NCBI GenBank assembly: GCA_030699685.1 | Contig: JAUYLJ010000016.1 | Coordinates: 1-58,937, forward strand | Length of the DNA stretch: 58,937 bases | Source of the DNA: a bacterium | Lineage (GTDB): Bacteria; Patescibacteriota; Patescibacteriia; JAHIZJ01 | Direction of reading: 5' to 3' | Part shown: piece after piece, positions 17,202 through 25,897 of the stretch | How positions within the stretch are numbered: position 1 is the stretch's first letter | How the letters are laid out: every line of letters starts with the position of its first letter | The notes under the pieces: model-generated | What the model was told of the DNA's origin: nothing | Database searches by the model: none | Seen by the model: the letters and a program-made list of their open reading frames with translations, nothing else | Made by a program: the position numbers and the translations under genes

Positions 17202-19865
17202 CTATCTGTTCCCGTGCCGCGCGATCACGTCCTCGGCTTCTTCCATCTTGACCGAGAGAATCTTCGACACGCCGTCGCTTTGCATGGTCACGCCGTAGAG
17301 CAGATTGGCTTTCTGCATGGTGGCGCGATTGTGGGTGATGGAGATGAACTGAGTGGAGTGGGCCAGCTCGTCGAGAATATTGGCCAGCTTGAGAGAGTTG
17401 GCTTCATCGAGGGCGGCGTCTACCTCGTCCAGGACGACGAAGGGCGATGGATTGTTGGCAATGATGGCGCAGATCAGCGCGATGGACGTCAGTGCTTTTT
17501 CTCCGCCGGATAGCATGTTGATGCTGGAAATGCGTTTTCCAGGCGGGACGGCGTGGATATCAATACCACTAATGGCTTTGCCGATCACCTTTGGTTGGCG
17601 TGGTGACTTTTCCTCTTCGCTATTTTCCTCCTCGTCATCCTCTTCTTCGTCGTAGTCGTCTTGTTCAGCCAGGATATCAGACTTTTGTAATACGAGCTTG
17701 GCTGAACCCCCTTTGAACAACATCTTGAAATAGCGGCCGAACTCGGCGCTGATTTTCTGGAAAGCGCGATCGAACTGCTGCTTAATGGTTTCATCAAGCT
17801 CCCCGATAGCTTTTTCGAGCGAGGCCAAGGCAGCCAGAAGATCCTCAGATTGCCCTTTTAGGAATTCGTGACGTTCGTTTGTTTGTTCAAATTCATCCGT
17901 TACCCCTTCGTCAATTCCGCCGATTAGCTCAAGCTGGCGTTTCAATTGATGGATTGAGTCAAGAAGAGAAGCGGCAGTTTGTTCGCCGAGGAATTGTTTC
18001 GGATCTTTGGCAATGTCGTCCACTGTCGGCTCAGGCAGCTCCTCTCGCATTTCCCGATTGAGGTCATCACGACGCGTCTCCAGCCGTGCTTGTTGCACTC
18101 GATGCTCGTTCAATGTCTGGGTGACGGCGTTGAGCTCGTTTTGATGATCGCGGAATTGCTTTTGCAGACGGAACAAATAATCTTTTTTCTCCTGCTCTTG
18201 CTGATTGAAACTGGTAATTTTTTCTCGGGCTGTTTTGAGTTCCTGATCAAGTTTCTCAATTTTTGCCGTCAGATGCTTGTGTTCGGTATCTTCAGCGTTG
18301 GCGTCCTTATCTTTGCCTTCAAGTTGTCTCAGTTCTTTATCCGCTCGTTCGAGCTCGCTTTCCACTTCACTTTGTTTATCGTGGAGAACGAGATCTTTTT
18401 CTTCCAGAGTGCGGACTGTTACGACCAGATCGTTTATTTCGTTGACCAAGTTGTCTTTTGACTTCAAGAAGTTTGACAGCTCGCTTTGGAGCCGCAGCAC
18501 TTCTTCGGTGGTGGTGGTTGGAGCCGAGCGGGCAATCTCCTTGGTATATTTATCCAGGCTGTGGTGGATATCCTGGGCTTGGCGCTTAAGTCGAGTGATG
18601 TCGTCAGCCGATTCGGCAGTATTCAGTTTTTTTAAGAATTCGGCATATCGAGTTTCGATAGTCCGTAGATGGTCGGCAATTTCCGGAATGGGCAAGGGTT
18701 TGTTGGCAGTCAGCCGTTCGCGAGCTACCAGCAGCGTTTGTTCCAGATCTTCAAACTGACTGACGACCTTGGCCTGATCCTTGCGTTTCCGCTCTAACTC
18801 GCTGCGGGCGCTTTGAAGCTTCTTCTTCAGCGGTTCCATATCGTCGCTCAATTCTTGCTGGGTGCGGACTAGCAACTCACGGCGTTTCGTCAGCCATACT
18901 TTATTGACCTCACCCGCCTGCATGGATTCCATTTCCCAGCGGCCTTTCAGCGAAGCCTGCTCTTGCAGCAAAGTGTTTTTCTCATCAAGTACGCGGTTGT
19001 ACTCTTTTTGCAGCTGGCGGAAACTCTCTTCCCGAGACGTCTCCCGTTCTATTTTCTCAAGTTCATTTTGTACCTTGCGCAATTTGGCTGCCGCCTCATT
19101 TTTCACTTTTTCAGTATCGTTTTGCTGGGTGCTGACGACGTCGAGTTCGTTTTTCAGCTCCTGCCAGAGACCGCTGTAATATTGCTTTTGCACTTCCCGC
19201 AGCTCGGCTTCCACGGTTTCGCGTTTTTCCAAGCGCCGTACCTGGCGGGTGAGCGTACGCAGGCGGGGTTCGATTTCTTGCAATAGGAGCTCGGCTTGAC
19301 GCAAATTATCCTTGGTTCGATCAAGCTTCTGTTCGGCCTGCTCTTTCTTGATCTGGTATTGGCGGACGCCGGCCGCTTCGTCAAAAAACTCCTTCCGTTC
19401 CTGCGACGAAGAATTCAAAATTGAATCAATCATGCCCTGGCCGATGACGGAGTAGCTGCGCTGGCCGAAGTTGGATTTAGCCAGGAGAAGGACGATGTCT
19501 TGAAGCCGCACCTTGTTCTTATTGAGCAGGTATTCACCTTCGCCTGAGCGGTGCATGCGGCGGGTGATGACTACTTCCGGGTAATCAATCGCCATCGCCC
19601 CATCCTCATTATTAATATGCAAAGAAACTTCAGCCATGCCCAGCCTGGCTTTTTTGTCGGAACCGGAAAAAATCACATCTTCGGACTTCTTTCCTCGCAA
19701 AAGCTTGAGGCTCTGTTCGCCCATCACCCAGCGGATAGCATCGGCCACGTTGGATTTGCCAGAACCATTCGGCCCGACGATGGCGGCGATACCCCGGTTG
19801 AATTCCATCACGGTTTTGTTCGCGAAGGACTTGAAGCCCTGTATTTCGATTTTTTGGAGATGCAT
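17202..19865 (-). CDS. smc: SMC-type chromosome partition ATPase, apparently lacking the hinge
   Basis: 887 aa. N-lobe: MHLQKIEIQGFKSFANKT, Walker A GPNGSGKSN (31-39), Q-loop LRGKKSEDVIFSGS. C-lobe: signature NMLSGGEKALTSIALICAI and Walker B PFVVLDEVDAALDEAN. Between them is continuous coiled coil. Bacterial SMC is usually about 1,150-1,200 aa with a globular hinge of about 150-200 residues at its centre; here the exact middle (about residue 447) is only a turn, ARSAPTTTTEEV, with no hinge motif. A very acidic insert (DDYDEEEDDEEENSEEEKS, about 731-751) interrupts the C-lobe. SMC organises and segregates DNA, normally with ScpA and ScpB, which are not in this window. Start fits the smc consensus. 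Promoter at 19914-19942. Confidence 0.93.
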   Translation of the reverse strand: MHLQKIEIQGFKSFANKTVMEFNRGIAAIVGPNGSGKSNVADAIRWVMGEQSLKLLRGKKSEDVIFSGSDKKARLGMAEVSLHINNEDGAMAIDYPEVVITRRMHRSGEGEYLLNKNKVRLQDIVLLLAKSNFGQRSYSVIGQGMIDSILNSSSQERKEFFDEAAGVRQYQIKKEQAEQKLDRTKDNLRQAELLLQEIEPRLRTLTRQVRRLEKRETVEAELREVQKQYYSGLWQELKNELDVVSTQQNDTEKVKNEAAAKLRKVQNELEKIERETSREESFRQLQKEYNRVLDEKNTLLQEQASLKGRWEMESMQAGEVNKVWLTKRRELLVRTQQELSDDMEPLKKKLQSARSELERKRKDQAKVVSQFEDLEQTLLVARERLTANKPLPIPEIADHLRTIETRYAEFLKKLNTAESADDITRLKRQAQDIHHSLDKYTKEIARSAPTTTTEEVLRLQSELSNFLKSKDNLVNEINDLVVTVRTLEEKDLVLHDKQSEVESELERADKELRQLEGKDKDANAEDTEHKHLTAKIEKLDQELKTAREKITSFNQQEQEKKDYLFRLQKQFRDHQNELNAVTQTLNEHRVQQARLETRRDDLNREMREELPEPTVDDIAKDPKQFLGEQTAASLLDSIHQLKRQLELIGGIDEGVTDEFEQTNERHEFLKGQSEDLLAALASLEKAIGELDETIKQQFDRAFQKISAEFGRYFKMLFKGGSAKLVLQKSDILAEQDDYDEEEDDEEENSEEEKSPRQPKVIGKAISGIDIHAVPPGKRISSINMLSGGEKALTSIALICAIIANNPSPFVVLDEVDAALDEANSLKLANILDELAHSTQFISITHNRATMQKANLLYGVTMQSDGVSKILSVKMEEAEDVIARHGNR

Positions 19866-19876
19866 GAAGGGAGAAA

Positions 19877-19895
19877 GAAAATGACTGTCATTTTC
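19877..19895. promoter_or_regulatory. Perfect palindrome in the smc leader
   Basis: GAAAATGAC-T-GTCATTTTC, nine-base arms around one base, lying 11 bases before the smc start codon and after the -10 box. It could be an operator or, in the RNA, a small structure near the ribosome-binding region. Confidence 0.5.
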
Positions 19896-19913
19896 GAACA
19901 GACTCTGAATGAA

Positions 19914-19942
19914 AGTATATGGGTTTTAGGGAAGGAAAGCAA
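19914..19942 (-). promoter_or_regulatory. Probable smc promoter
   Basis: TTGCTT (19937-19942) and TATACT (19914-19919) on the minus strand, 17 bp apart. The rest of the divergent spacer to 20155 holds AT-rich words (aaattattaattatg, aaattacaaag) and no gene; a TATAGT hexamer near 20109 may serve the M23 gene. Confidence 0.55.
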
Positions 19943-20155
19943 GGGGTTTAGAAGAATTTTAAGCTACAAATTATTAATTATGAAACAGGTGCTTATGTCC
20001 ATTCCATGTAGCGTTAGTAGTAATTTGTCACTAGTAACGGGGCAATACTTGCAAATGACAAATTACAAAGCGCTAATGGCTTTTTTGTAGTTTATCCTTG
20101 TTTTTTGCTATAGTGCATGATAGTAGGACGAAAGAAACATTGTCGGGGCAAGCAT

Positions 20156-21307
20156 ATGAAAAAATTAGCAATCATAATAGGACTCGTTATTCTTGGAACA
20201 GCGGTTTTCTTGATTCTGCGGAATAACCCAACCCTGGAAGTTGAGAATGAAAATACGAATGGGCTTGAGATCAATGGGGGTGATGGCAACAGTTCCCTCA
20301 ACAGCAATGATGCGTTACGGCAGGAGCTTGAAGAATCAGCCGCTCAACCCGAAATTAAAACGATATTAGCTTCTGAAGTCTCCAATGTTGACAGCGGTTT
20401 CACATTTTCCGCCGTGGTACCAGTTGCTTGGGAGCTTGAGGCAGTACCAGCACTCGAATCAATAAATATTTTTGACCCGGCGGCTGCTAATGAATCGTCG
20501 TTGGAACAATCCCAGATTTTTATCCGGCAATTTATGGCCAATGACTTTCTGACACTATCAACGGTAACAATTCACTCTCGCGAAGAACTGACGATCAATG
20601 GCCGGCCAGCCGTTCGCTATGACATAGAGAAAAAGGCGGGAGTAGCTGATTTCCCTGATCAACCCTCTTGGCGTAACGAGCGGCACGTCGTGACCGATAT
20701 CAAGGTAATGGATCAGAACCCCTCGGTGTTTTACGTCATTGCCCGGCGGCCGGGGCTTGATGACGCAATTTATCAAGATTTTCTGGATAGTCTGAACCTA
20801 GATTATAAACCTGAGGCCGGGCTGGTGGAACCGGTGGAAGAATTCCGGGAGCGAATTACGCTGAAGCGCTTTGGTACCTATATCACGCCGGAGACTTCTC
20901 CAGTCCAGCCAGAGCGCTTTACCGGCTATCACACCGGAGTGGACGTGGAGTTTGCGGATGTCGATACGGAAATTCAGGTCCGCGCTATCGCCGAAGGAGA
21001 AGTGATAGAGGCTCAGACGGTGTCGGGGTATGGCGGTGTGGTGGTGATACGCCATACTATCAATGACGGACCATTATTGGCTCTCTATGGCCACCTTGAC
21101 GCGCAAACTATTCCAGCCAAGGGCTCGGCGGTGAGCGCGGGTGAAGCAATCGGCGTGTTAGGCGAAGGAGAAACGCTAGAAACAGACTTTGAAAGAAAAC
21201 ATCTGCATTTTGCTATGTTGAAAGGCTCGTCAGTGAATTTTCGCGGATATGTCCTTTCTGAAAATGAGTTAGGCGGATGGCATGACCCGCTGGAATTTTG
21301 GAGCTGA
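20156..21307 (+). CDS. M23 family metallopeptidase, membrane-anchored
   Basis: 383 aa from the ATG MKKLAIIIGLVILGTAVFLIL, a signal anchor (residues about 4-22). A linker rich in N, E and G leads to a domain of about 150 residues resembling PsbP/lipoprotein-type folds, then the C-terminal LytM/M23 domain: zinc ligands in HTGVDVEF (HxxxD) and HLHFAM (HxH), with GEVIEAQTVSGYGGVVVIRH between. M23 enzymes cleave peptidoglycan cross-links or act as regulators. It therefore probably works on the cell's own wall. The in-frame ATG at 20117 is rejected because 20156 begins exactly at the signal anchor. Confidence 0.9.
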   Translation: MKKLAIIIGLVILGTAVFLILRNNPTLEVENENTNGLEINGGDGNSSLNSNDALRQELEESAAQPEIKTILASEVSNVDSGFTFSAVVPVAWELEAVPALESINIFDPAAANESSLEQSQIFIRQFMANDFLTLSTVTIHSREELTINGRPAVRYDIEKKAGVADFPDQPSWRNERHVVTDIKVMDQNPSVFYVIARRPGLDDAIYQDFLDSLNLDYKPEAGLVEPVEEFRERITLKRFGTYITPETSPVQPERFTGYHTGVDVEFADVDTEIQVRAIAEGEVIEAQTVSGYGGVVVIRHTINDGPLLALYGHLDAQTIPAKGSAVSAGEAIGVLGEGETLETDFERKHLHFAMLKGSSVNFRGYVLSENELGGWHDPLEFWS

Positions 21308-21363
21308 GGGGAATGTGTGGCCAAGCTGAGGCTTGGACTACCGAATACCATCGTATCGCAACC

Positions 21364-21396
21364 AAAAAACCGCCCAGACAATCTAGACGGTTTTTT
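21364..21396. terminator. Bidirectional terminator between M23 and the 71-aa gene
   Basis: AAAAAACCG ... CGGTTTTTT with an inner AGA/TCT pair, giving an A-tract and a T-tract on either side, so it can serve both convergent genes. Confidence 0.75.
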
Positions 21397-21401
21397 GAAA
21401 C

Positions 21402-21617
21402 CTAACCTTGACCTTTGCCGTTGCAGCGCTGGATGCAGGCCTGGACGTCGCCGCCGCCCTCACGATAGCAGGCTTTGATACAGCCCCAGCTTGAGTCCTC
21501 ATACTCCATCGGCGCGGCTTCGGCGGATTGGGTCGAGCTTAGCAGGACCGCGTATCCGCCGATGGCGATGCCGACGACGAGGCAGGCGACGATGACGCCT
21601 TTGAGGATATTGCTCAT
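21402..21617 (-). CDS. Small secreted or membrane-anchored protein with CxxxC pairs
   Basis: 71 aa. Hydrophobic N-terminus (LKGVIVACLVVGIAIGGYAVLL) with an AEAA-type signal peptidase site near residue 34, then a short mature part with four cysteines in two CxxxC motifs (CIKACYREGGGDVQACIQRC), which suggests two disulfides in a helical hairpin. No family is recognised. A TATAAT box lies 17 bases before the ATG and there is no Shine-Dalgarno site. Confidence 0.6.
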   Translation of the reverse strand: MSNILKGVIVACLVVGIAIGGYAVLLSSTQSAEAAPMEYEDSSWGCIKACYREGGGDVQACIQRCNGKGQG

Positions 21618-21642
21618 CGGGTTGTTCGTTAATTATTATATA

Positions 21643-21728
21643 CAACCCTCAATAAAGGGTCCTTGGGACGACCACCAGTACAGACCATGTAGGTACAGTA
21701 CTCGTGGCGTCCAAGGACACTCGGGTTG
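21643..21728. repeat. Long imperfect palindrome downstream of the protease gene
   Basis: Arms at 21659-21686 and 21692-21718 are nearly complementary (GTCCTTGG-ACG-CCAC-AGTAC-ACC pattern with a few bulges) around a five-base centre. An outer CAACCC (21643-21648) and GGGTTG (21723-21728) extend the symmetry. It lies just after the stop codon of the 928-aa gene and before the 71-aa gene, and may terminate transcription, protect the mRNA 3' end or be a mobile-element end. Confidence 0.6.
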
Positions 21729-21744
21729 AAGGTACGAGGCCGGC

Positions 21745-24531
21745 CTATTTGAGGTAGACCAGCTTCTGACTGACGGAGCTCGTGCTTGTCGTGAGACGCA
21801 CGAAGTACACGCCAGCGGCCAGAGAACGGTCGCGCCAGGAGACGCGGTAGTCACCGGGATCCTGGATCTCGTTGTCAACCAGTGTGGCGATTCTCCGGCC
21901 CTGGGGGTCGAAGACACCGAGATCGACACGGGACAGGCCCGGCAGCGTGTAGCTGATGGTTGTCCCACTGGTCGTAGCCGGATTTGGACCGAGCGACATC
22001 CGCAAGACCGCACGTGCCGCGGTTTCCGGGGCCGAGGAAGGATGAAGCATGTCGGGCAGCCAGACAGGCAGCCCGTAGGTCATCGCCCTCGAGAGGAAAT
22101 CGCGCATCGACGGTTGGGTGTGCCACAGGCGCCGAATGACGCGAAGGTAGATGTCGCCAACCAGCGACAAGTCTTCTGCCATCAGGCGCTCCTGAAAGTA
22201 CTCACGGGCGAATTCGAGGTAGAGCGCCTCTGGTCCGCCGCGGGAGTTTCCAAGAAGCAAGACGACTGAGGCTCCCTCGTCCGGATCAGCCACCGTCACC
22301 ATCTTGGCGAGGCCTGGGTAATAGCTGGGGTTGTTTCTATCCCCATCGCCCAGGCCGCATCCCACAAACTCGGCTACGATCCGCTTCTTCACGGGCAGGT
22401 AGCTCATGTCAAAGATAGGATCATACACCCGCTGGACGATGTAGCCGGGCCAAATGTTGCGGTTGGTGGTTCGGCCGGTACCGATCCACTCCTGGCGGTA
22501 GGCGTTGGCCACGAAGGCATCGAGCCGCTCACCGTATGAGTTGCAGTCGTCGAAGTCGCTGTCACGAATCGGCAGGTAGGAGATACCCGCGTCCTCGAAC
22601 CAGCCGCCGATCTCGTTGAAGGTCAGCCGCGGTTCGTCGGTAATGTTGCACAAGCTGCCGCGATCGCCGACCAGCGCCAGCACGCCCGGGTTGGGGATGT
22701 TGACGCCGTTGTAGTACTCCATCGCAGACTGGACCGCGTTCTCGACCTCGAAGAGCTGATAGGCAGCGACTCGATACGGCAGAACTTCCGGGCCGTCACC
22801 ATAGAAGTCGGTGATGGCCAGATCGCTGGCGCAGGATGACCAGTAGCAGTCGTCATACTCATTGTCGGGATGATAGGTCGTCCCGACCTTGTTCTTCTCT
22901 GGTTCGAGGCCCTCGTTGGCTTCACCAACGATGACGAGCAAGGGCCGCCGCCGCCAATCCGCGTTGACGCAAGATTCGAAGACCCCGCGCATGACATTGC
23001 GACATTCGTAGGGGTCTTCTGAGCCGAGGATCTTTTTGCACACCCAACCCTGATCTTCCCACCATTGGATGACGGGATCGCATGCGTCGAGGAAGTCGCC
23101 TCGCGAGGAGTAGAACACGATGTCGGCCGGCGAATAAGGTCCGCCGCCGCCTTGCGCGTTCGGATCCTGCATGACAGGCAAGGGTCTTGGGAGGGTATTG
23201 GTTGTTCGTAGAAGTTCTAGGTTGGCGGGTGGCACAGAACTCCGGTTGAAGGGTCGCGTTGAGTACTCTGTGTCGGGATCATCATCGGTCTCGACCACCT
23301 CGTACGCATCCGCTCCGACCGGGTCGACTACCTCGTAGTAGTGCGGCCAGTCGGGACCTCCTTCAGCGGGGACGACACCGACGACACGATCCCGGCTCTT
23401 GCCGGCGTAGACCGTGAAGTACTGCGACCCCAGCTCCGGGTCGGTGCTCCAGCAGACGTGGGTGCCGTTGACCTCCTCCCAGGCCCAGGCTCCTTCGAAG
23501 CCGCAAGCCGTATTTGGGTCGTCCGGCACGTCCGCGTAGACGGAAAACTCGTACTCTCCGCCGTTCGGCCCGATACCGTCGGCGTCGAAAGGCTTCCCGC
23601 CTCGTGAGAGCGCTTCGTCGGTCACCATGATCGTGACATCTCCTGGGTCGTAGGGGTGGATGATGAACTCTATCTCATCCCCACGAACGTCGATGTCACG
23701 AAGCACTGCCCGGCCGTTCGCCACGACCGGCGCCCGGTCAGTCAGGTCATCTAACATGTCACTATCGAAACGCACCCAGCCCGGCGTGTCTTCGTAGATG
23801 ACGCCGCCGTTTTGCGGCTCCACCTCGAGAAGTACCGGCGACAGAACCGTCTCGCCGTTCTTGAACTGCGCTAGGTTTGGAGCGAGAATGATGGCGTTAC
23901 CAACCTGCCGATTGTCAATACCGTTACGTCCATCAAGCGCTCCGAAGAGCGTCTCGAAGTCCGAGACGGTGCAGCAAGTGTCGACGCAGGCCACCAGACA
24001 TCTGGCGTCCTGGTACCCGCTCTCCAGCCAAAACTGGCTCCAGCAAGCACGGTAGACGACGAGTTCCTCATTCCCGCCGTCGAAAAGGTAGTTGACGGTT
24101 TCAGGGTTGACGGCGATACCGTAGCCACCCGCCGACTGGGACTTCCAGATCTGGTATTCGTTCCATCCGTTGTCGAGATGGAACTCATACGCGTTGTCCC
24201 GATCGGTTTCGTTTGTGTATGCCTCATAGGTTGAGGCATATTCGGAACCGTGGGTCTCGACGAAGAAGATGGCCCGATGGTACTGCCACTCCAAGTAGAA
24301 CTTGAACTTGGCCAGACCACAGTCCGGAATCGATCCGCTGCCGGAGTCATTGCTAAAGGGAACATAGGCGTAGCCATGGTTGCGAATCACCTCTGGCATG
24401 ACCGAGTATCCTGTGTTCAGGTGGAAGTTGTACGGCTTCAACACCGTAGCGCTGTCGTAGAAGGGATCCCTCGCCGCCCCCATGTTCATGAGGAGCAGGA
24501 GAGTGACAGCAAGAAGCGTGAGCTTGTTCAT
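21745..24531 (-). CDS. Secreted caspase/gingipain-like protein with type IX-like sorting domain
   Basis: 928 aa. Signal peptide at 1-20 (MNKLTLLAVTLLLLMNMGAA). Residues about 85-200 look like a clan CD (caspase-like) unit, with IFFVETHGS (His94-Gly95) and VVYRACWS (Cys163) as a possible His/Cys dyad. Residues about 560-830 resemble the C25 (gingipain) catalytic domain: ITDFYGDGPEVLPYRVAAYQ, GVLALVGDRGS, EFVGCGLGDGD (possible Cys) and GASVVLLLGNSRGG; the expected GHG histidine appears as GTG, so this copy may be inactive. The last 80 residues (GPNPATTSGTTISYTLPG... DPQGRRIATL ... LAAGVYFVRL) are a type A Por/type IX C-terminal sorting domain. Codon use is more GC-rich than the smc neighbourhood. 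It follows the 230-aa gene by 3 bp. Confidence 0.8.
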   Translation of the reverse strand: MNKLTLLAVTLLLLMNMGAARDPFYDSATVLKPYNFHLNTGYSVMPEVIRNHGYAYVPFSNDSGSGSIPDCGLAKFKFYLEWQYHRAIFFVETHGSEYASTYEAYTNETDRDNAYEFHLDNGWNEYQIWKSQSAGGYGIAVNPETVNYLFDGGNEELVVYRACWSQFWLESGYQDARCLVACVDTCCTVSDFETLFGALDGRNGIDNRQVGNAIILAPNLAQFKNGETVLSPVLLEVEPQNGGVIYEDTPGWVRFDSDMLDDLTDRAPVVANGRAVLRDIDVRGDEIEFIIHPYDPGDVTIMVTDEALSRGGKPFDADGIGPNGGEYEFSVYADVPDDPNTACGFEGAWAWEEVNGTHVCWSTDPELGSQYFTVYAGKSRDRVVGVVPAEGGPDWPHYYEVVDPVGADAYEVVETDDDPDTEYSTRPFNRSSVPPANLELLRTTNTLPRPLPVMQDPNAQGGGGPYSPADIVFYSSRGDFLDACDPVIQWWEDQGWVCKKILGSEDPYECRNVMRGVFESCVNADWRRRPLLVIVGEANEGLEPEKNKVGTTYHPDNEYDDCYWSSCASDLAITDFYGDGPEVLPYRVAAYQLFEVENAVQSAMEYYNGVNIPNPGVLALVGDRGSLCNITDEPRLTFNEIGGWFEDAGISYLPIRDSDFDDCNSYGERLDAFVANAYRQEWIGTGRTTNRNIWPGYIVQRVYDPIFDMSYLPVKKRIVAEFVGCGLGDGDRNNPSYYPGLAKMVTVADPDEGASVVLLLGNSRGGPEALYLEFAREYFQERLMAEDLSLVGDIYLRVIRRLWHTQPSMRDFLSRAMTYGLPVWLPDMLHPSSAPETAARAVLRMSLGPNPATTSGTTISYTLPGLSRVDLGVFDPQGRRIATLVDNEIQDPGDYRVSWRDRSLAAGVYFVRLTTSTSSVSQKLVYLK

Positions 24532-24534
24532 GCG

Positions 24535-25227
24535 TCATTCCCCCACATAGCTCAGAGGCTTGGGTTGAAGGAAGACTGGCTGTGCTTCAGCCGGAATCCT
24601 CAGGTCCTGCGGGGTCCCACCTTCCTGCGCCTGCTCGATGATTCCGAGTAAGCGTGGACGGTCTTTCTGGTCGTAGATACCAACCAGTCTACCGTCCTGG
24701 AAGATGAAGATGTCGCCGTTATCCAGCATGCGCTGATAGGATGCCGCAACCTCGTGAAAAGTTGCGGACTGGAACAGCACATTGGATGTGTAGAGCTCTT
24801 CGATGTTTCCGTCATGGTATCGAACCCAGATGGCGCTTCCGCGCTTGGACGGAACAGCTTCAGCTACCACATCCGCGTGTTCACGGAGCACTTGGGCTCC
24901 TGCCGCTGCGATCTCGGGATAGCTTCCGCCTCGTTGGGCGGCTCTCATCATCACCTCGAAGGCTTCCCTGTCCGCGCGGCCTTTCGCCGTGTCGGAGTAG
25001 GCCTTGGGCACGGACTTGACCATGACCTCAGCCACAAAACCATTGATGGCGATGACGCTGTCTCCGTCGACGAAGCGCACTGAGACCAGGTTCGAGTCGG
25101 GGGTCGGAGTGACGGGGTTGCCGTCAATGATCACTTGCGTCTGGTTCCAGACTTCGGGCAGCTTGGCCTGCGCGGCCATACTGCAAAGAAGTCCGGTCAC
25201 AACCAGAACCAGAGTCATGAGTTTCAT
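24535..25227 (-). CDS. Secreted protein of unknown function, partner of the 928-aa protein
   Basis: 230 aa with a cleavable signal peptide (LMTLVLVVTGLLCSMAAQA, cut near residue 21). The mature part is mixed alpha/beta with no recognised domain; LPEVWNQTQVIIDGNPVTPTPDSNLVSVRFVDGDSVIAINGFVAEVMV has strand patterns like a small beta domain, followed by a helix. No cysteines occur after the signal. A strong GAGGAGG ribosome-binding site precedes the ATG. It is the first gene of a two-gene operon with the protease-like protein, so it may be a chaperone, inhibitor or substrate of it; this is inference from position only. Confidence 0.75.
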   Translation of the reverse strand: MKLMTLVLVVTGLLCSMAAQAKLPEVWNQTQVIIDGNPVTPTPDSNLVSVRFVDGDSVIAINGFVAEVMVKSVPKAYSDTAKGRADREAFEVMMRAAQRGGSYPEIAAAGAQVLREHADVVAEAVPSKRGSAIWVRYHDGNIEELYTSNVLFQSATFHEVAASYQRMLDNGDIFIFQDGRLVGIYDQKDRPRLLGIIEQAQEGGTPQDLRIPAEAQPVFLQPKPLSYVGE

Positions 25228-25547
25228 AGAGAACCTCCTCGCGTTTCCGCGATTTTTGGTATTCAGTTGTCAAGGATCGTTCCTTGACGTGCTTCTGCCG
25301 GCCACGCTGGCCTGGTTGCATCAGATCCTCTGGTGCACGCTGGGCGTCTATCCATCATATAGATGGGCGACCAGCAGCCTCGGGGAAGAGATAGCACAAT
25401 GAACACCTGGGATGTGAGGCGGTGGTATGTTTGGATGAATTGTTGTGGCGGTTTCGCTACTGGCTCCCCGCTGCTCAGCTCCCGTTTTTTGGCGGAAATA
25501 AGCGACCAATTTGAGTCAGCGGATCATTACCTCACATCTCTTGCCAG
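25228..25547 (-). promoter_or_regulatory. Long structured 5' leader of the secreted-protein operon
   Basis: From the promoter at 25548-25575 to the start codon is over 300 bases with several hairpins. The clearest is GTCAAGGATCGTTCCTTGAC (25269-25288, perfect 8-bp arms), flanked at 25257-25268 by TGGTATTCAGTT, a pairing of hairpin plus flank that recurs before the 75-aa gene at 27845-27875. Others are GCACCAGA/TCTGATGC (near 25318-25338) and CATCTATATGATGG (near 25350-25365). No ORF is convincing. Confidence 0.5.
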
Positions 25548-25575
25548 CTTATACCCTTAAGGAAATTTTTGTCAA
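25548..25575 (-). promoter_or_regulatory. Promoter of the secreted-protein operon
   Basis: TTGACA (25570-25575) and TATAAG (25548-25553) on the minus strand, 16 bp apart. From here to the next terminator at 25836 the spacer is non-coding and shows only an AGGAAGAT/ATCTTCCT inverted repeat. Confidence 0.6.
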
Positions 25576-25835
25576 GAAGGAAGATGAGGGGTAACGGGAA
25601 ATTAAATAATCGTTTTTGTGAGCTTACCTGTGGAAAATTTAGGTAGTTTTTTGGACAATTCAAGCACGATCTTCCTCCCTGCTTACTTCATCCAAAGAAA
25701 TGGATATCGGTTTGAACCACGTTACTATTCATTCGGGATGTTCATCGAAGCTTTGGCGGATTATTCGCATTGGCTAAAGGAGTTAACATAACACCTAAAT
25801 TTATTACCGCTCCGTAAGCCTAGCTCTATGCGAAT

Positions 25836-25869
25836 AAAAAAACCCGGAGGGCTTGATAACCCACCGGGT
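25836..25869 (-). terminator. Terminator of the pyrimidine operon
   Basis: Minus-strand stem ACCCGGTGGG / CCCTCCGGGT followed by TTTTTTT, about 30 bp after the stop of the OPRT-like gene. Confidence 0.85.
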
Positions 25870-25897
25870 ATGTTTGAGTTTTGGTCCTGACCTGGTA

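Noticed and set aside
21643-21728. Integron attC site
   Set aside because: Outer sequences are close to RYYYAAC and GTTRRRY but each has a mismatch, and no integrase or cassette array is present.
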